A stretch of DNA of 64,000 nucleotides from Promethearchaeota archaeon (GCA_019058245.1 JAHPZJ010000015.1:1-64000); one strand, 5' to 3'. Positions 8,261 through 17,384 are shown, numbered from the stretch's first letter. Notes: a model not told the origin generated them from the sequence alone. Numbers and translations are program-made.

Positions 8261-9236
8261 GTGAAAAATTTGGGTATTGGAAAAGGATACGGAAAGACCA
8301 TACTTTTTGGCGAAATTTAATTCTTAATTAAAGATTAAACGCAATCATTTTGTAGTTTATGGTCTTCCTGCAATAGCATCAGCATTAGGATCTTTTACGA
8401 CTGCGGAAGTTAACATAGTTGAGGGTAATGATTGGGATGTTAATGATAAAAGATTAGCAACACCCAGTTATAAAAAACAAAAATACAATGAGGCAATGGA
8501 ATCAATTAAAAATGTTATTAACTTTTTAAAAATTGATACAGACAAGCAAAAACTTGAGATAACGTTTGCAGGTGATTTAATTGCCGCTAGTGGTGTGGGT
8601 GCTTCAGCAGCTCAATGTACATCACTTTCTCGTGCATTAAATGATACATTTAATCTTAATTTAAATGATGAGAGAATTAATGAAGCTGCTTATGAAGGAG
8701 AGAAAGCTTATCATGGTACACCCTCAGGAATTGACAATACAGCTTCAACTTATGGGGGATTAATTTGGTTTGTTAAAAACCTATCTGGCGGTAAAAATAC
8801 TATGGAACTATTGCAATCACCAAAGAAGATGCCTTTAGTAATTTTAAACACAGGAATAACAGCGTCAACAACAGAAGTTGTAGCTGATGTTAGACGATTA
8901 AAAGAGGAATCTCCAGAAAAATTTGAAAAGATTTTCAACCAATATGAAAATTTAATAATAGAGGCAAAAAAAGCTTTACTTGAGGGAAATATAGTCAAGA
9001 CGGGTGAATTAATGAATCAAAATCATAAATTATTACAAGATATATCAGTTTCTGGAGAAATTAACGAAAAATTAGTCAAAATTGCCCTTCAAAATGGTGC
9101 CATAGGTGCTAAAATGACTGGAACGGGAAGAGGAGGATTAGTAATTGCTTTGGCTGAAACTAATAAAATACAAGATAAAATTGCCAAGGCTGCTGAAAAA
9201 GAAGGATATGATGCCTGGAAAACCATGATAGGATGA
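8261..9236 (+). CDS. mvk: Mevalonate kinase, reading frame interrupted by 31 nt
   Basis: Phosphorylates mevalonate at the 5-hydroxyl. Exon-like segment 8261-8314 (GTG start, TTG at 8258 also possible) encodes VKNLGIGKGYGKTILFGE; segment 8346-9236 resumes in a different frame with HFVVYGLPAIASALGSFTT. Joined they give 314 residues, the normal family length, and restore the invariant GEHxVVYG motif. Downstream the GHMP phosphate loop AASGVGASAAQCTSLSRAL and the GTPSGIDNT motif are intact. The ATG at 8496 would give only 246 residues and lose the N-terminal active site. The interruption at 8315-8345 could be an intron, an inactivating insertion or an error. It lies just upstream of the IPK-isomerase fusion. 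Confidence 0.85.
8315..8345 (+). other. 31-nt interruption of mevalonate kinase, candidate bulge-helix-bulge intron
   Basis: These 31 bases separate GGC GAA (Gly-Glu) from CAT (His) of the GEH motif and shift the frame. RNA pairing is possible: GCG at 8310-8312 with CGC at 8340-8342, and TTTAAT at 8316-8321 with ATTAAA at 8334-8339. On the 5' side AAA (8313-8315) is a three-base bulge. If G8309-A8343 is counted as a mismatched fourth pair, the 3' bulge is ATC (8344-8346). Cutting after the second base of each bulge, the canonical archaeal geometry, removes exactly 8315-8345 and restores the frame. The outer helix is weak (U8308-A8347 only). The tRNA at 33820-33959 shows that the genome uses such introns. 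Confidence 0.55.
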
Positions 9237-9249
9237 GTGCGAGGAAAAA

Positions 9250-11142
9250 TTGAAAAACAACAATGAAATAATTCTGCTTAAATTAGGTGGAAGTTTATTA
9301 ACTGACAAGAATAGACCATTTTCCCTAAGGGAAGAAATTTTAGAAAAATGTGTTAATCAAATAATAGATAGTAAAAAATCAATTATATTAATTCACGGTG
9401 GTGGTTCATTTGGTCATCCTCTTGCTAAAAAATATAAAATATCTCAAGGTTTGAATAATTCTATTGAAGATCAAATCATAGGACTTTCAAAGACGCATGA
9501 TGCTATGAATCAATTGAATTCTATTATCATAAAAAAATTTCTTGAAAAAGAATGTCCCGCAATTTCAATTCAACCTTCAAGTATTTTTATACAAGATTTT
9601 AATGAAATTAGTATTAAATCAATAGAACCTATTGAAAAATTACTTGATCTTGGAGTAATACCAGTCCTTTATGGAGATATTCTTCTCAGTAAAGATTACT
9701 CTTTTTCAATTCTATCTGGAGATTACATTATTTTAAAATTATGCGAGAATATTAAAAATTTTAAGATCTCAAAAGTAATATTTGCAATTGAAGAAGATGG
9801 TATCTTTATTGATGAGAATAGTAATAAAAAATTAGCTTCGAAATTAACACTTAACGATTTATCTACGATAAAATTAGCGAAATTAGATCAAAAAATAGAT
9901 GTTACTGGAGGAATAAAAGGAAAATTAAAAGAAATTGAAAAAATCTTAAAATTAAATATACCTGTTCAAATTATTAACGGTATTAAAAATAAAAATATAT
10001 TCAAAGCTTTAACGAACCAATATATAGAATGTACTAATATTGAAATACCATTAAATAAATCAGATGAAAGTCAAATATACAATAGAAAAATTGAACATAT
10101 TAAGATACCTTTAGAACACAACGTTCAACACACAATTAACTATTTTGATGATATTACGCTGATTCATCATCCACTTCCAGAAATAGAATTAGAGGAAACT
10201 AATATTTCTGTTGAATTCTTTAAAAAACATATATCTGCTCCAATTTGTATTTCAGCAATCACAGGGGGTCACCAAGTATCTAAAGCTATCAATAATATTT
10301 TAGCAAATGCTGCAAAATCGGAAAACATCATACTAGGGATTGGGAGTCAGAGAATAGGTTTAGAAGATCCCTCTACAATTGAATCTTTCAGTATAGTTCG
10401 AGATGTAGCACCAAAAATTCCTATCATAGGGAATTTAGGTATTGGACAGGTATGTGATCCCAATTTTGATATTGATAATTTCAAAAAATGCATTGATATG
10501 ATTAAAGCAGATGTTATGGCTATACACTTTAATGCTTTACATGAACTTGTTCAAAAAGAGGGTAGCATTTCCTATAATAACTTTGAAGAAAGATTTAAAG
10601 AAATAAGAAAAAAACTGAATATACCAATTATTGCTAAAGAAGTTGGGTCAGGATTTAATAAAGAATTAGCTTTAAAGCTTGATTTATTAGGTTTTGATGG
10701 GTTTGATGTTGGTGGAGCAGGTGGTACTAGTTTTGCCGCAATTGAGTCATTACGTGATGACTATAGTAATGAAGTATATACGCGAAAAATTGCGGATACA
10801 TTCAGGGAATGGGGAATCCCAACACCAATTGCAATAATCTATGTAAGACAAGCTACCGAAAAACCCATAATAGCTACAGGGGGATTGCGGTCTGGAGTTG
10901 ATATTGCCAAATCTATCGTTTTAGGGGCGGATATTGGAGGTTTTGCGTTCAAATTCTTAAAATCGGCTTGGCAGGATTATAAAAGTAATTCCATGAATAA
11001 CACGATCAAGGAAATTAAAACTCTAAAGCATGAATTAAGATCTTCGATGTGGTTGATGAATATAGAAAATATTAACAAGCTTAAATGTAATAGTGAGAAA
11101 AGAATCTTAGTTGGGAAATTATATCAATGGCTAAATCAATAA
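9250..11142 (+). CDS. Isopentenyl phosphate kinase fused to type 2 IPP isomerase
   Basis: A 630-residue two-enzyme fusion. Residues 1 to about 264 are isopentenyl phosphate kinase, an amino-acid-kinase fold with LLKLGGSLLTDK (9-20) and IHGGGSFGH (48-56) carrying the active-site histidine; it makes isopentenyl diphosphate. After a short linker, residues 277-630 are the FMN-dependent type 2 isopentenyl-diphosphate isomerase, with RKIEHIKIPLEHNVQ, AITGGH (336-341), the glycine-rich DVGGAGG and the C-terminal ATGGLRSG. Both domains look full length. The start is TTG at 9250, with GAGG five bases before it. It follows mevalonate kinase by 13 bases. Confidence 0.92.
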   Translation: MKNNNEIILLKLGGSLLTDKNRPFSLREEILEKCVNQIIDSKKSIILIHGGGSFGHPLAKKYKISQGLNNSIEDQIIGLSKTHDAMNQLNSIIIKKFLEKECPAISIQPSSIFIQDFNEISIKSIEPIEKLLDLGVIPVLYGDILLSKDYSFSILSGDYIILKLCENIKNFKISKVIFAIEEDGIFIDENSNKKLASKLTLNDLSTIKLAKLDQKIDVTGGIKGKLKEIEKILKLNIPVQIINGIKNKNIFKALTNQYIECTNIEIPLNKSDESQIYNRKIEHIKIPLEHNVQHTINYFDDITLIHHPLPEIELEETNISVEFFKKHISAPICISAITGGHQVSKAINNILANAAKSENIILGIGSQRIGLEDPSTIESFSIVRDVAPKIPIIGNLGIGQVCDPNFDIDNFKKCIDMIKADVMAIHFNALHELVQKEGSISYNNFEERFKEIRKKLNIPIIAKEVGSGFNKELALKLDLLGFDGFDVGGAGGTSFAAIESLRDDYSNEVYTRKIADTFREWGIPTPIAIIYVRQATEKPIIATGGLRSGVDIAKSIVLGADIGGFAFKFLKSAWQDYKSNSMNNTIKEIKTLKHELRSSMWLMNIENINKLKCNSEKRILVGKLYQWLNQ

Positions 11143-11175
11143 ATCTTAAATGTTAAATTTCTACTATGAATAATA

Positions 11176-11571
11176 TTACTTAGAATCTGATGGTTTTTCT
11201 TCTAAAAAATCTTCAATCTCATTTATGAAATCAGAAAAACTACCAATTTTCCTTGTAATGTTTTTTAGTTTTTCACCATAAAGTTTAATGAATTTATCAG
11301 AGAGTTTTTTTAATTCTTTATTTACTTTTTTCTGTTTGAATTTTTTAGAAGAATTTGCTATAAATATCAACTCGTATTGCTTTATAATGGTGAATCTAGA
11401 ATTTTCTAATTCGAAATTTGACATACCGCCTTCAGCTAATTGTTCAGAAAACATGTTTAAAGCGCTCATCATTGCTCCAAAAAGTTGAGGAGATACCGCC
11501 TTATCAAATTCTCTATGAAAAATTGCAATTCCTGATTGCTCAAGAATCCAAATATCCTGAAATATTTTCAT
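11176..11571 (-). CDS. Small longin/Roadblock-like protein
   Basis: About 131 residues. The N-terminal 80 residues (IWILEQSGIAIFHREFD, then a helix with ALNMFSEQLA, then FTIIKQYELIFIANSS) have the alternating strand-helix-strand pattern of profilin-like longin or Roadblock domains, which in Asgard archaea often attach to small GTPases. A charged, lysine-rich helical tail follows. The start at 11571 is preferred over the ATG at 11592 because GAGG lies seven bases before it. The gene faces the isoprenoid cluster convergently. The assignment is by pattern, not by a firm family match. Confidence 0.7.
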   Translation of the reverse strand: MKIFQDIWILEQSGIAIFHREFDKAVSPQLFGAMMSALNMFSEQLAEGGMSNFELENSRFTIIKQYELIFIANSSKKFKQKKVNKELKKLSDKFIKLYGEKLKNITRKIGSFSDFINEIEDFLEEKPSDSK

Positions 11572-11740
11572 TTGAATTCCTCTTTCTCTCACTTTTATGC
11601 AAATTTTTCTAAATTTTAATAAACCGCTTCTATAAAAAATTATAGATCTTTTTATTTATTTTATGAAATAAATTTATTCTTTTTTAGATTTATAGTTTTT
11701 AATTCGTTATTTTTTGTTCTAATAATTTAATTAAAAGAGA

Positions 11741-12289
11741 TCATGAATTGCCCCATCTTTTAATATTGCTCTCAATACCTATCTGATCCAAAATTCTCCC
11801 TATTGTAAACTCAGTAAGTTCTTCTAAATTTTTAGGTTTAATATAATAAGAAGGAATAGGTGGAAAAATTATAACACCCAGTTTTGCTAATTTGAGCATA
11901 TTTTCCAAATGAATTACGCTAAAAGGAGTTTCACGTACTATAAGTATAAGTTTTCTCTGCTCTTTTATCATTACATCAGCAGCTCTTGTAATGAGATTAT
12001 TTGCATAACCATTTGCGATAGCAGAAAGAGTTTTCATTGAACAGGGAATTATTATCATGGAATCAAGTTTATAGGATCCACTCGCGGGAGGTGCTAATAG
12101 ATCATGTACTTCATAATTTTTATCAGCCAGTTTACGTACTTCTGATATATTATGATTAGTCTCAATTGAAACAATCTTTTCAGCATTTTTTGAAATAATT
12201 AATTCCGTTTTAATACCTTTCTTTTTAAGTATTTCAAGAAACCTAATTGCTAAATGAATTCCAGAGGTGCCAGTAACTGCAACTAACAT
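11741..12289 (-). CDS. ubiX: Flavin prenyltransferase UbiX
   Basis: Transfers a dimethylallyl group to FMN, making the prenylated FMN needed by UbiD-type decarboxylases. The 182-residue flavoprotein shows the N-terminal MLVAVTGTSG nucleotide loop, the IIIPCSMKTLSAIANGYANNLITRAADV block, and the RETPFSVIHLENMLKLAKLGVIIFPPIPSYY block typical of UbiX. Placing it beside an anhydromevalonate phosphate decarboxylase candidate (5048-6358) makes the cofactor supply local. It also uses dimethylallyl phosphate, a neighbour metabolite of the kinase-isomerase fusion. It is transcribed on the opposite strand to the main cluster. Confidence 0.95.
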   Translation of the reverse strand: MLVAVTGTSGIHLAIRFLEILKKKGIKTELIISKNAEKIVSIETNHNISEVRKLADKNYEVHDLLAPPASGSYKLDSMIIIPCSMKTLSAIANGYANNLITRAADVMIKEQRKLILIVRETPFSVIHLENMLKLAKLGVIIFPPIPSYYIKPKNLEELTEFTIGRILDQIGIESNIKRWGNS

Positions 12290-12478
12290 TTACCTAATTC
12301 TTGGAGTTTTTGATGAAGAATCAATTTTGATTTTAATAATTCAATTATGATTTCTAGTTCTTATTCTTTTTTAATTTAAAAGATAATAAGAATATTCCTT
12401 CAATTAGAGGTTTTTATTTAATTAGTTTATGATTTGATGTGATAAACATTTTAAGGAATATATTACAGGGATAAACGA

Positions 12479-12865
12479 TTATGTAGTATTAACTTGTTCT
12501 ATGAGATCAAAAATTTCATTAAAGTCATTTAAATCAAAAAGTTTTTTTAAATAACCATCTGCTCTCGTTTCAAGTGTCTTTATAGCAATTTCTGCTTCGG
12601 AAAGTCCTGTAAAATAATAAACCAATACATTTCTATATTTCTTTTTTTTCTTAAGAAATTTGCAAAATTCAAATCCATTTGAATCAGGCAGATAGACATC
12701 TAAAAATATTAATTTTGGTTTTTGTTTGATTAACTCTTCTTTTGCCTGTGAGATACACATAACAGCTTTAGAAGTATACCCTTTTGATTTTATAATTTGT
12801 TTTAATAACTTTATTATAAGCCTACTATCATCTACAATTAAAATATCATAATCTGAAAGAATAAT
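12479..12865 (-). CDS. Single-domain response regulator receiver, start codon unclear
   Basis: A stand-alone receiver domain of about 128 residues. The reading SDYDILIVDDSRLIIKLL contains the acidic pair that binds magnesium, IFLDVYLPDSNGFEF the phospho-accepting aspartate, YYFTG the switch threonine, and ADGYLKKLFD the conserved lysine (with KK where KP is usual). The first ATG in frame (12760) would remove the first strand and the acidic pair, so the gene must start upstream. No ATG, GTG or TTG occurs between the in-frame stop at 12887-12889 and the domain; ATT at 12865 or 12862 with AGGT just before it is the best candidate. No kinase or output domain is adjacent. Confidence 0.72.
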   Translation of the reverse strand: MILSDYDILIVDDSRLIIKLLKQIIKSKGYTSKAVMCISQAKEELIKQKPKLIFLDVYLPDSNGFEFCKFLKKKKKYRNVLVYYFTGLSEAEIAIKTLETRADGYLKKLFDLNDFNEIFDLIEQVNTT

Positions 12866-12891
12866 TACCTGCCAACCCCGGATTTTTTACT

Positions 12892-12915
12892 TTACTAGTT
12901 GAGTTTTTCTAGTAA
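12892..12915. repeat. Inverted repeat upstream of the response regulator
   Basis: TTACTAG at 12892-12898 and CTAGTAA at 12909-12915 form a perfect seven-base inverted repeat with a ten-base centre. It lies about 27 bases upstream of the probable start of the receiver gene. It could be an operator or an RNA hairpin; no regulator can be named. Confidence 0.4.
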
Positions 12916-13032
12916 CTATTTGCAAATTTTTAAAAAAAGTAAGATTATTTAAAGGTGGGTTTAAAAAAGAAATTACGTAATACTATCAAGAAATATTAAA
13001 ATCAGAAAAAATGTATTCTATTTTTTTAATAA

Positions 13033-14100
13033 TTAAAATTTTCTCTCAAATACAAAATTTAAAAGGTTTTCAAAGAATTCTAATTCCGATTCATTGATTT
13101 TCTTACTCAAATTATCGAGAGATAACTTTGCTTCATTAAAGTATGAATTTGCTAGGCTTTTACACGAATTAATAACATCAGCTTTAATGAATAAGTCTTT
13201 AATTTCTTGAACATTATCACTTGTCATATCTTTTTTTTCTATTAATTCTACTAGTCTATTCTTCTTAATTTTATCTAATTTATTTAAAGCTTCGATTAAT
13301 AAACATGTCTTTTTACCTTCTCTGATGTCGCCATCTGTTGGTTTTCCAGTTAATTTTTCATCGCCAAATGTTCCTAAGATATCGTCTATTATTTGAAAAA
13401 TGATACCAAGATTAATACCATAAATTGAAAGGTCTTTTAAAGACTTCTCATTAACCTTTGCATAATTTGCACCAATTAAAATCGATTTTTCAATTAAAGC
13501 TCCAGTTTTTAATGATATCATTTTAATATAATCTGATATTGTTAGATTTTTCTGATTAACCATATCTGTTTCAATTAAAACCCCGTTTGCAATCTCAATA
13601 AAAGCTTGCTTATAATAATCGACAGCTTTTAAATTAAGGTCTTTTTCAAACTCATTATAGAGATATGATTCTAATCCTAAGAAGTATGCAGAATCACCGC
13701 CTATAATACCTATTGAATTACCAAAATCAACATCAATCATTCTTTTCAAATTATATTTTTGATGATAATTTCTGAATCTGAAGTGAAAAGCAGGTTTACC
13801 TCTTCTAAAATCATCTTTATCGATTATATCATCATGAATTAGTGAAGCATTATGAAGAAACTCGACCCCTACGCTTGGTAATACAATTTCTCCATTTCGG
13901 TTTTCAGTAAAAGCATTATAAGTAGCTATACATAGCAATGGTCTAATTCTTTTTCCACCCGAAAGGAAATAATCTTTTAATTCAGAATAGTAATCTTTTA
14001 AGAAAGGATTTTCCACACTATTTAATTTCCTCTCATAAATTGATTTTATAGCATTATTAATCTTAGGAATATATTGTTTTGAATACTCAGAAAATTTCAT
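13033..14100 (-). CDS. Geranylgeranyl (polyprenyl) diphosphate synthase
   Basis: Trans-prenyltransferase that lengthens dimethylallyl diphosphate with IPP, most likely to GGPP for archaeal lipids. It contains GGKRIRPLL, the first aspartate-rich motif in LIHDDIIDKDD, and the second motif in IFQIIDDILGTFGDE followed by KPTDGDIREGKKT. Chain length cannot be read with certainty. The frame is open to an ATG at 14181, but the 27 extra residues look unlike the family, whereas starting at 14100 (MKFSEYSKQYIPKINNAI) gives 355 residues, the usual size. It lies near the mevalonate cluster and supplies the next step of the pathway. Confidence 0.93.
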   Translation of the reverse strand: MKFSEYSKQYIPKINNAIKSIYERKLNSVENPFLKDYYSELKDYFLSGGKRIRPLLCIATYNAFTENRNGEIVLPSVGVEFLHNASLIHDDIIDKDDFRRGKPAFHFRFRNYHQKYNLKRMIDVDFGNSIGIIGGDSAYFLGLESYLYNEFEKDLNLKAVDYYKQAFIEIANGVLIETDMVNQKNLTISDYIKMISLKTGALIEKSILIGANYAKVNEKSLKDLSIYGINLGIIFQIIDDILGTFGDEKLTGKPTDGDIREGKKTCLLIEALNKLDKIKKNRLVELIEKKDMTSDNVQEIKDLFIKADVINSCKSLANSYFNEAKLSLDNLSKKINESELEFFENLLNFVFERKF

Positions 14101-14517
14101 AATATTACACATTCTCACTAAATTATGATATTTTATAATAGGTAAGTTATCTATTTTATTAAAATAATTAATGATTATCAAAAAATTATAATATTCCTTA
14201 TTTTCCTAATAAATAAAGCTGAAAATTTTATTTGCCTAGACTAAAATCAGTAAACCTATTTGATAAACTACTCACTTCATCCCTGAATACGATATTCTTT
14301 TGAAAAGATTCCATTTCCTGTAAGATATTATTTGATATTTAAATTGTTTATCAATATTTAAAGACTTAGTTTTACATTTTTATGGATTTTATAAAAGAAA
14401 GGATAAAACAAGACAAATAAATTTTAAGAATAATTTTTTAACTAAATTTTTAATTATAGAGTAAATAGATAAAAAAGTACTTTAAAAGAATTTTATTAAA
14501 AAAAATTATATAAAAAT
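14101..14517. other. Intergenic region between divergent genes
   Basis: About 417 bases between the prenyl diphosphate synthase and the membrane hydrolase. Apart from the optional upstream extension of the synthase frame (to 14181), I see only AT-rich sequence with no convincing small gene, RNA or repeat. It should hold both divergent promoters. Confidence 0.4.
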
Positions 14518-16185
14518 TTGAAAAAAATCAGAAAAAAATTAGGATTATTAATAGCTCTCTCAATTAGTATAATAGGCTTATTTCCTCTTTTAATTTTAAC
14601 ATTTAATCCTGATTTAAATCAATCATGCAATATTGAAACTTTATCACTTAAATCTGAAGATGGAACCCATATTAGTGCTTTTAAATATACACCTAAAGGA
14701 GAAAAAAGGCACGGCGGAATAGTAGTTGCTCATTCCTTATTAGGAAATAAAGTCCATATGAACGCTTTAAGTATAGAACTTGCGAAAAATGGTTTTACAG
14801 TTATTAATATAGATTTTAGGGGACACGGAGCTTCTGGTGGTTACTATTTACAAAGTGAATTAATAAATGATATTAAAGCTGCCGTTGAGTACTTAGAATC
14901 TGAAGTACCTTACATTACTGAAATTGGGCTTGTTGGGCATTCGTTAGGTGGCATAATAGCATTAGACTTTGTCCAAGAGTATCCAAATAGAATTAATGCA
15001 ACGGTATCAATTGGATATATCCCTTATAATGCTAAAAACATTTCAAATCTTCTAATAACAATAGGTTCATTTGAACAAGGATTTCCAGAAGAGAATCTTT
15101 ATAGAGTAATAAAGAGTAATTTGGGAATAGAAAATATAAGCATAGGAGTCACATATGGAGACTTTTCTAGCGGAAATGCTACAAAAGTATTCATAGGCTC
15201 ATTTTCAGAGCATTTATTTACTGTCAAAGACGCATCCATTATTTCCCAAATAATTCAATGGTTTGAGGGGGCTTTTAATGTGGAAATGGTTAATAAAATA
15301 TCTGTAACATCAGTAATTTTTGAAATATTTTCATATATTTTTCTATTTGGATTAGTTTCAATTAATTTTATTATAATAGTATATTTTGGCAATTATCTAT
15401 TTGATCGTAAAAACTTTTTTTCTGATAAAGAAGTTGTAAATGAAATAACAGATATATCTCTGAAAAAATTATTAGAATATTATACTTTTCCAATTGCTAT
15501 AATTCAGTTTGTTCTTTTTATTTTTATATGGAGTACTCTAAATGATATTATTCCACTCTCTACGGTTAACGTGACATTTATACTTCTTGGTACTTCAGCA
15601 TTTGGAACCATTTTTATATATTATTTTCTTGTATTTGTAAAGCAAAAAAATCGAGATAATAAGATTTTTTTTTTAAGAATAAGGAAATGGCTCTCATTTA
15701 AAATTGCTCGTTCAATACTATATGGAATTTTTTCAGCTTTATTAATAATATTTACCATATCGATAGTTTGGTATTGGAATGTTCAATATACTTTACCAAT
15801 AGATATAAATATAGCTGTAATAATCATATTAATTTTTACATCATTTCCCTTTTTCCTAATAAGAGAATTTTATTTCAGGAATGTCCAAGAAAAATTAAAA
15901 TATACGAATAAAATTAAAGAATATTTCATAATGGTGGGAATTGGAATTTTCATGGATAATTTGATTTTACTCATAATGAAGTTTGTTAGTTGGATGAATT
16001 TTGTTTATATGCCCTTAGGTGGAGATTATATTCTAGTTTGGATAATAATGTCAATTATTCTTCAGATTATGGTCACATGGATTTATATGTATTCAGGGAG
16101 AAATATTGTAGGTTCCGCAATATTCCTTGCTATCATCTATGCTTGGATATCTCTCATTTTTCTCCCTTCTTATGGTTTCCTATAA
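14518..16185 (+). CDS. Membrane-bound alpha/beta hydrolase with multi-helix C-terminal domain
   Basis: A 555-residue fusion. An N-terminal hydrophobic helix (about residues 8-28) anchors an alpha/beta hydrolase domain (about 40-250) with INIDFRGHGASGG and the nucleophile elbow GLVGHSLGG (serine between two glycine-rich turns). The C-terminal half has around seven or eight hydrophobic helices from about residue 270 onward. The start is TTG at 14518. The substrate is unknown; esterase, lipase or peptidase chemistry is possible. It sits between two lipid genes, GGPP synthase and geranylgeranyl reductase, so a lipid-related role is conceivable but only inferred. Confidence 0.8.
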   Translation: MKKIRKKLGLLIALSISIIGLFPLLILTFNPDLNQSCNIETLSLKSEDGTHISAFKYTPKGEKRHGGIVVAHSLLGNKVHMNALSIELAKNGFTVINIDFRGHGASGGYYLQSELINDIKAAVEYLESEVPYITEIGLVGHSLGGIIALDFVQEYPNRINATVSIGYIPYNAKNISNLLITIGSFEQGFPEENLYRVIKSNLGIENISIGVTYGDFSSGNATKVFIGSFSEHLFTVKDASIISQIIQWFEGAFNVEMVNKISVTSVIFEIFSYIFLFGLVSINFIIIVYFGNYLFDRKNFFSDKEVVNEITDISLKKLLEYYTFPIAIIQFVLFIFIWSTLNDIIPLSTVNVTFILLGTSAFGTIFIYYFLVFVKQKNRDNKIFFLRIRKWLSFKIARSILYGIFSALLIIFTISIVWYWNVQYTLPIDINIAVIIILIFTSFPFFLIREFYFRNVQEKLKYTNKIKEYFIMVGIGIFMDNLILLIMKFVSWMNFVYMPLGGDYILVWIIMSIILQIMVTWIYMYSGRNIVGSAIFLAIIYAWISLIFLPSYGFL

Positions 16186-16265
16186 ACTTATTATTTTAAT
16201 TTTACTTCTTGAAATAAAAGGAATGAAAATCTTATAATAAAGATAAAAAAAGTTAGCAAACTATT

Positions 16266-17384
16266 TCAAAGTAATCGTTTCATAACTATTTCAGAACTGC
16301 GATACTTTTCCCATAAAGAAAGAAATCTTTTTAAACTCTCATCATTTTTGAATATTTGGTCACGAGCGATTCTTTTAGCTTTTAGAACGCGGAGAAATCT
16401 CCTATCTAAATTCTTTTCATAAAGTGTTCCGAGTTTATCCAATTTATCCCTTTTCTCGCAATTTTTAATCGTTTCGATTGCTATTTGTCCGCTCATCATT
16501 GCATAAGGAATTCCTTTTCCGCTAATTGGATCTACAATTCCTCCCGCATCACCTACAGCAAATACGTTATTCTCATAAATTTTTGGTCTTAACCCCACTG
16601 GAATGAGATGGGCTTTATAAATATTCAATTTGGAGTCAATTAGAGAATTTTTAACAAAAGGAAGGTTTTCAAATTTTTTAAATTCCGACCTAGAATTCTT
16701 TACCAAATTTATTTGATTTCCCCATCCTACGGTAATTGTTTCTGCCTTTGGAAATAACCATGCATAACCAATAGGAATAAAACTTTCTATTCCAAAAAAT
16801 GCATGAATTGCATCATCACCTAACTTATTTTTAATATTTTCTTTTGAAGTTTTCATTTCTTTAGTAATTGTCAAAACTATATTCTCTTTTGTGAAATATG
16901 GCCACCCAAGTATTTTTAGTGTTGTAGAAGTGGCACCATCGGCTGCAATAATGTATTTAGCAGTATATTTTCCCTTGTTGGTATTAATTCTATAAAATCC
17001 ATTATTCTTTTCAATATGAATTAAAGGTTCATTTTCTTTCAGAGTTACTCCACTGTTTAGTGCCATATCGCTTAGAAATTTATCAAATACATTACGCCAA
17101 ATAGTTATACCTTTACCTTTCTTAGAACCTGTATCACCATCTACATGATGAAGTTCTAGAGACTCAAAACTACGGCTTATTTTATCCTCTGGATAATCTA
17201 TCTCTTCAACTAACTCCCAACCTATAGCTCCTCCGCATGCTTTATATCGACCTTTATCACCAATTACCTCCTTTTCAATAATGCAGGTTTTATAACCATT
17301 TTCAGCAGCTACCCGACCCGCTATAGAACCTCCTGGACCTGCTCCTATAATAAAAACATCAAAATCAAGGTTAGAATCTTCCAT
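16266..17384 (-). CDS. Geranylgeranyl reductase family flavoprotein
   Basis: FAD-dependent reductase of 372 residues that saturates geranylgeranyl chains, in archaea usually on digeranylgeranylglycerophospholipids. It has the N-terminal Rossmann motif IIGAGPGGSIAGR (residues 11-23), the family motif KACGGAIGWE, the YAWLFPK signature (GYAWLFPKAETITVGWG) and the second FAD motif VGDAGGIVDPISGKGIPYAM. It completes the isoprenoid route begun at 641 by making saturated lipid tails. It is separated from the downstream alpha-mannosidase by about 100 bases. Confidence 0.92.
   Translation of the reverse strand: MEDSNLDFDVFIIGAGPGGSIAGRVAAENGYKTCIIEKEVIGDKGRYKACGGAIGWELVEEIDYPEDKISRSFESLELHHVDGDTGSKKGKGITIWRNVFDKFLSDMALNSGVTLKENEPLIHIEKNNGFYRINTNKGKYTAKYIIAADGATSTTLKILGWPYFTKENIVLTITKEMKTSKENIKNKLGDDAIHAFFGIESFIPIGYAWLFPKAETITVGWGNQINLVKNSRSEFKKFENLPFVKNSLIDSKLNIYKAHLIPVGLRPKIYENNVFAVGDAGGIVDPISGKGIPYAMMSGQIAIETIKNCEKRDKLDKLGTLYEKNLDRRFLRVLKAKRIARDQIFKNDESLKRFLSLWEKYRSSEIVMKRLL

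Noticed and set aside
8334..8496. Mevalonate kinase starting at ATT 8334 or ATG 8496 without splicing
   Set aside because: Both lose the GKGYGKTILFGE segment that is encoded just upstream and matches the family, so a spliced or interrupted gene explains the data better.
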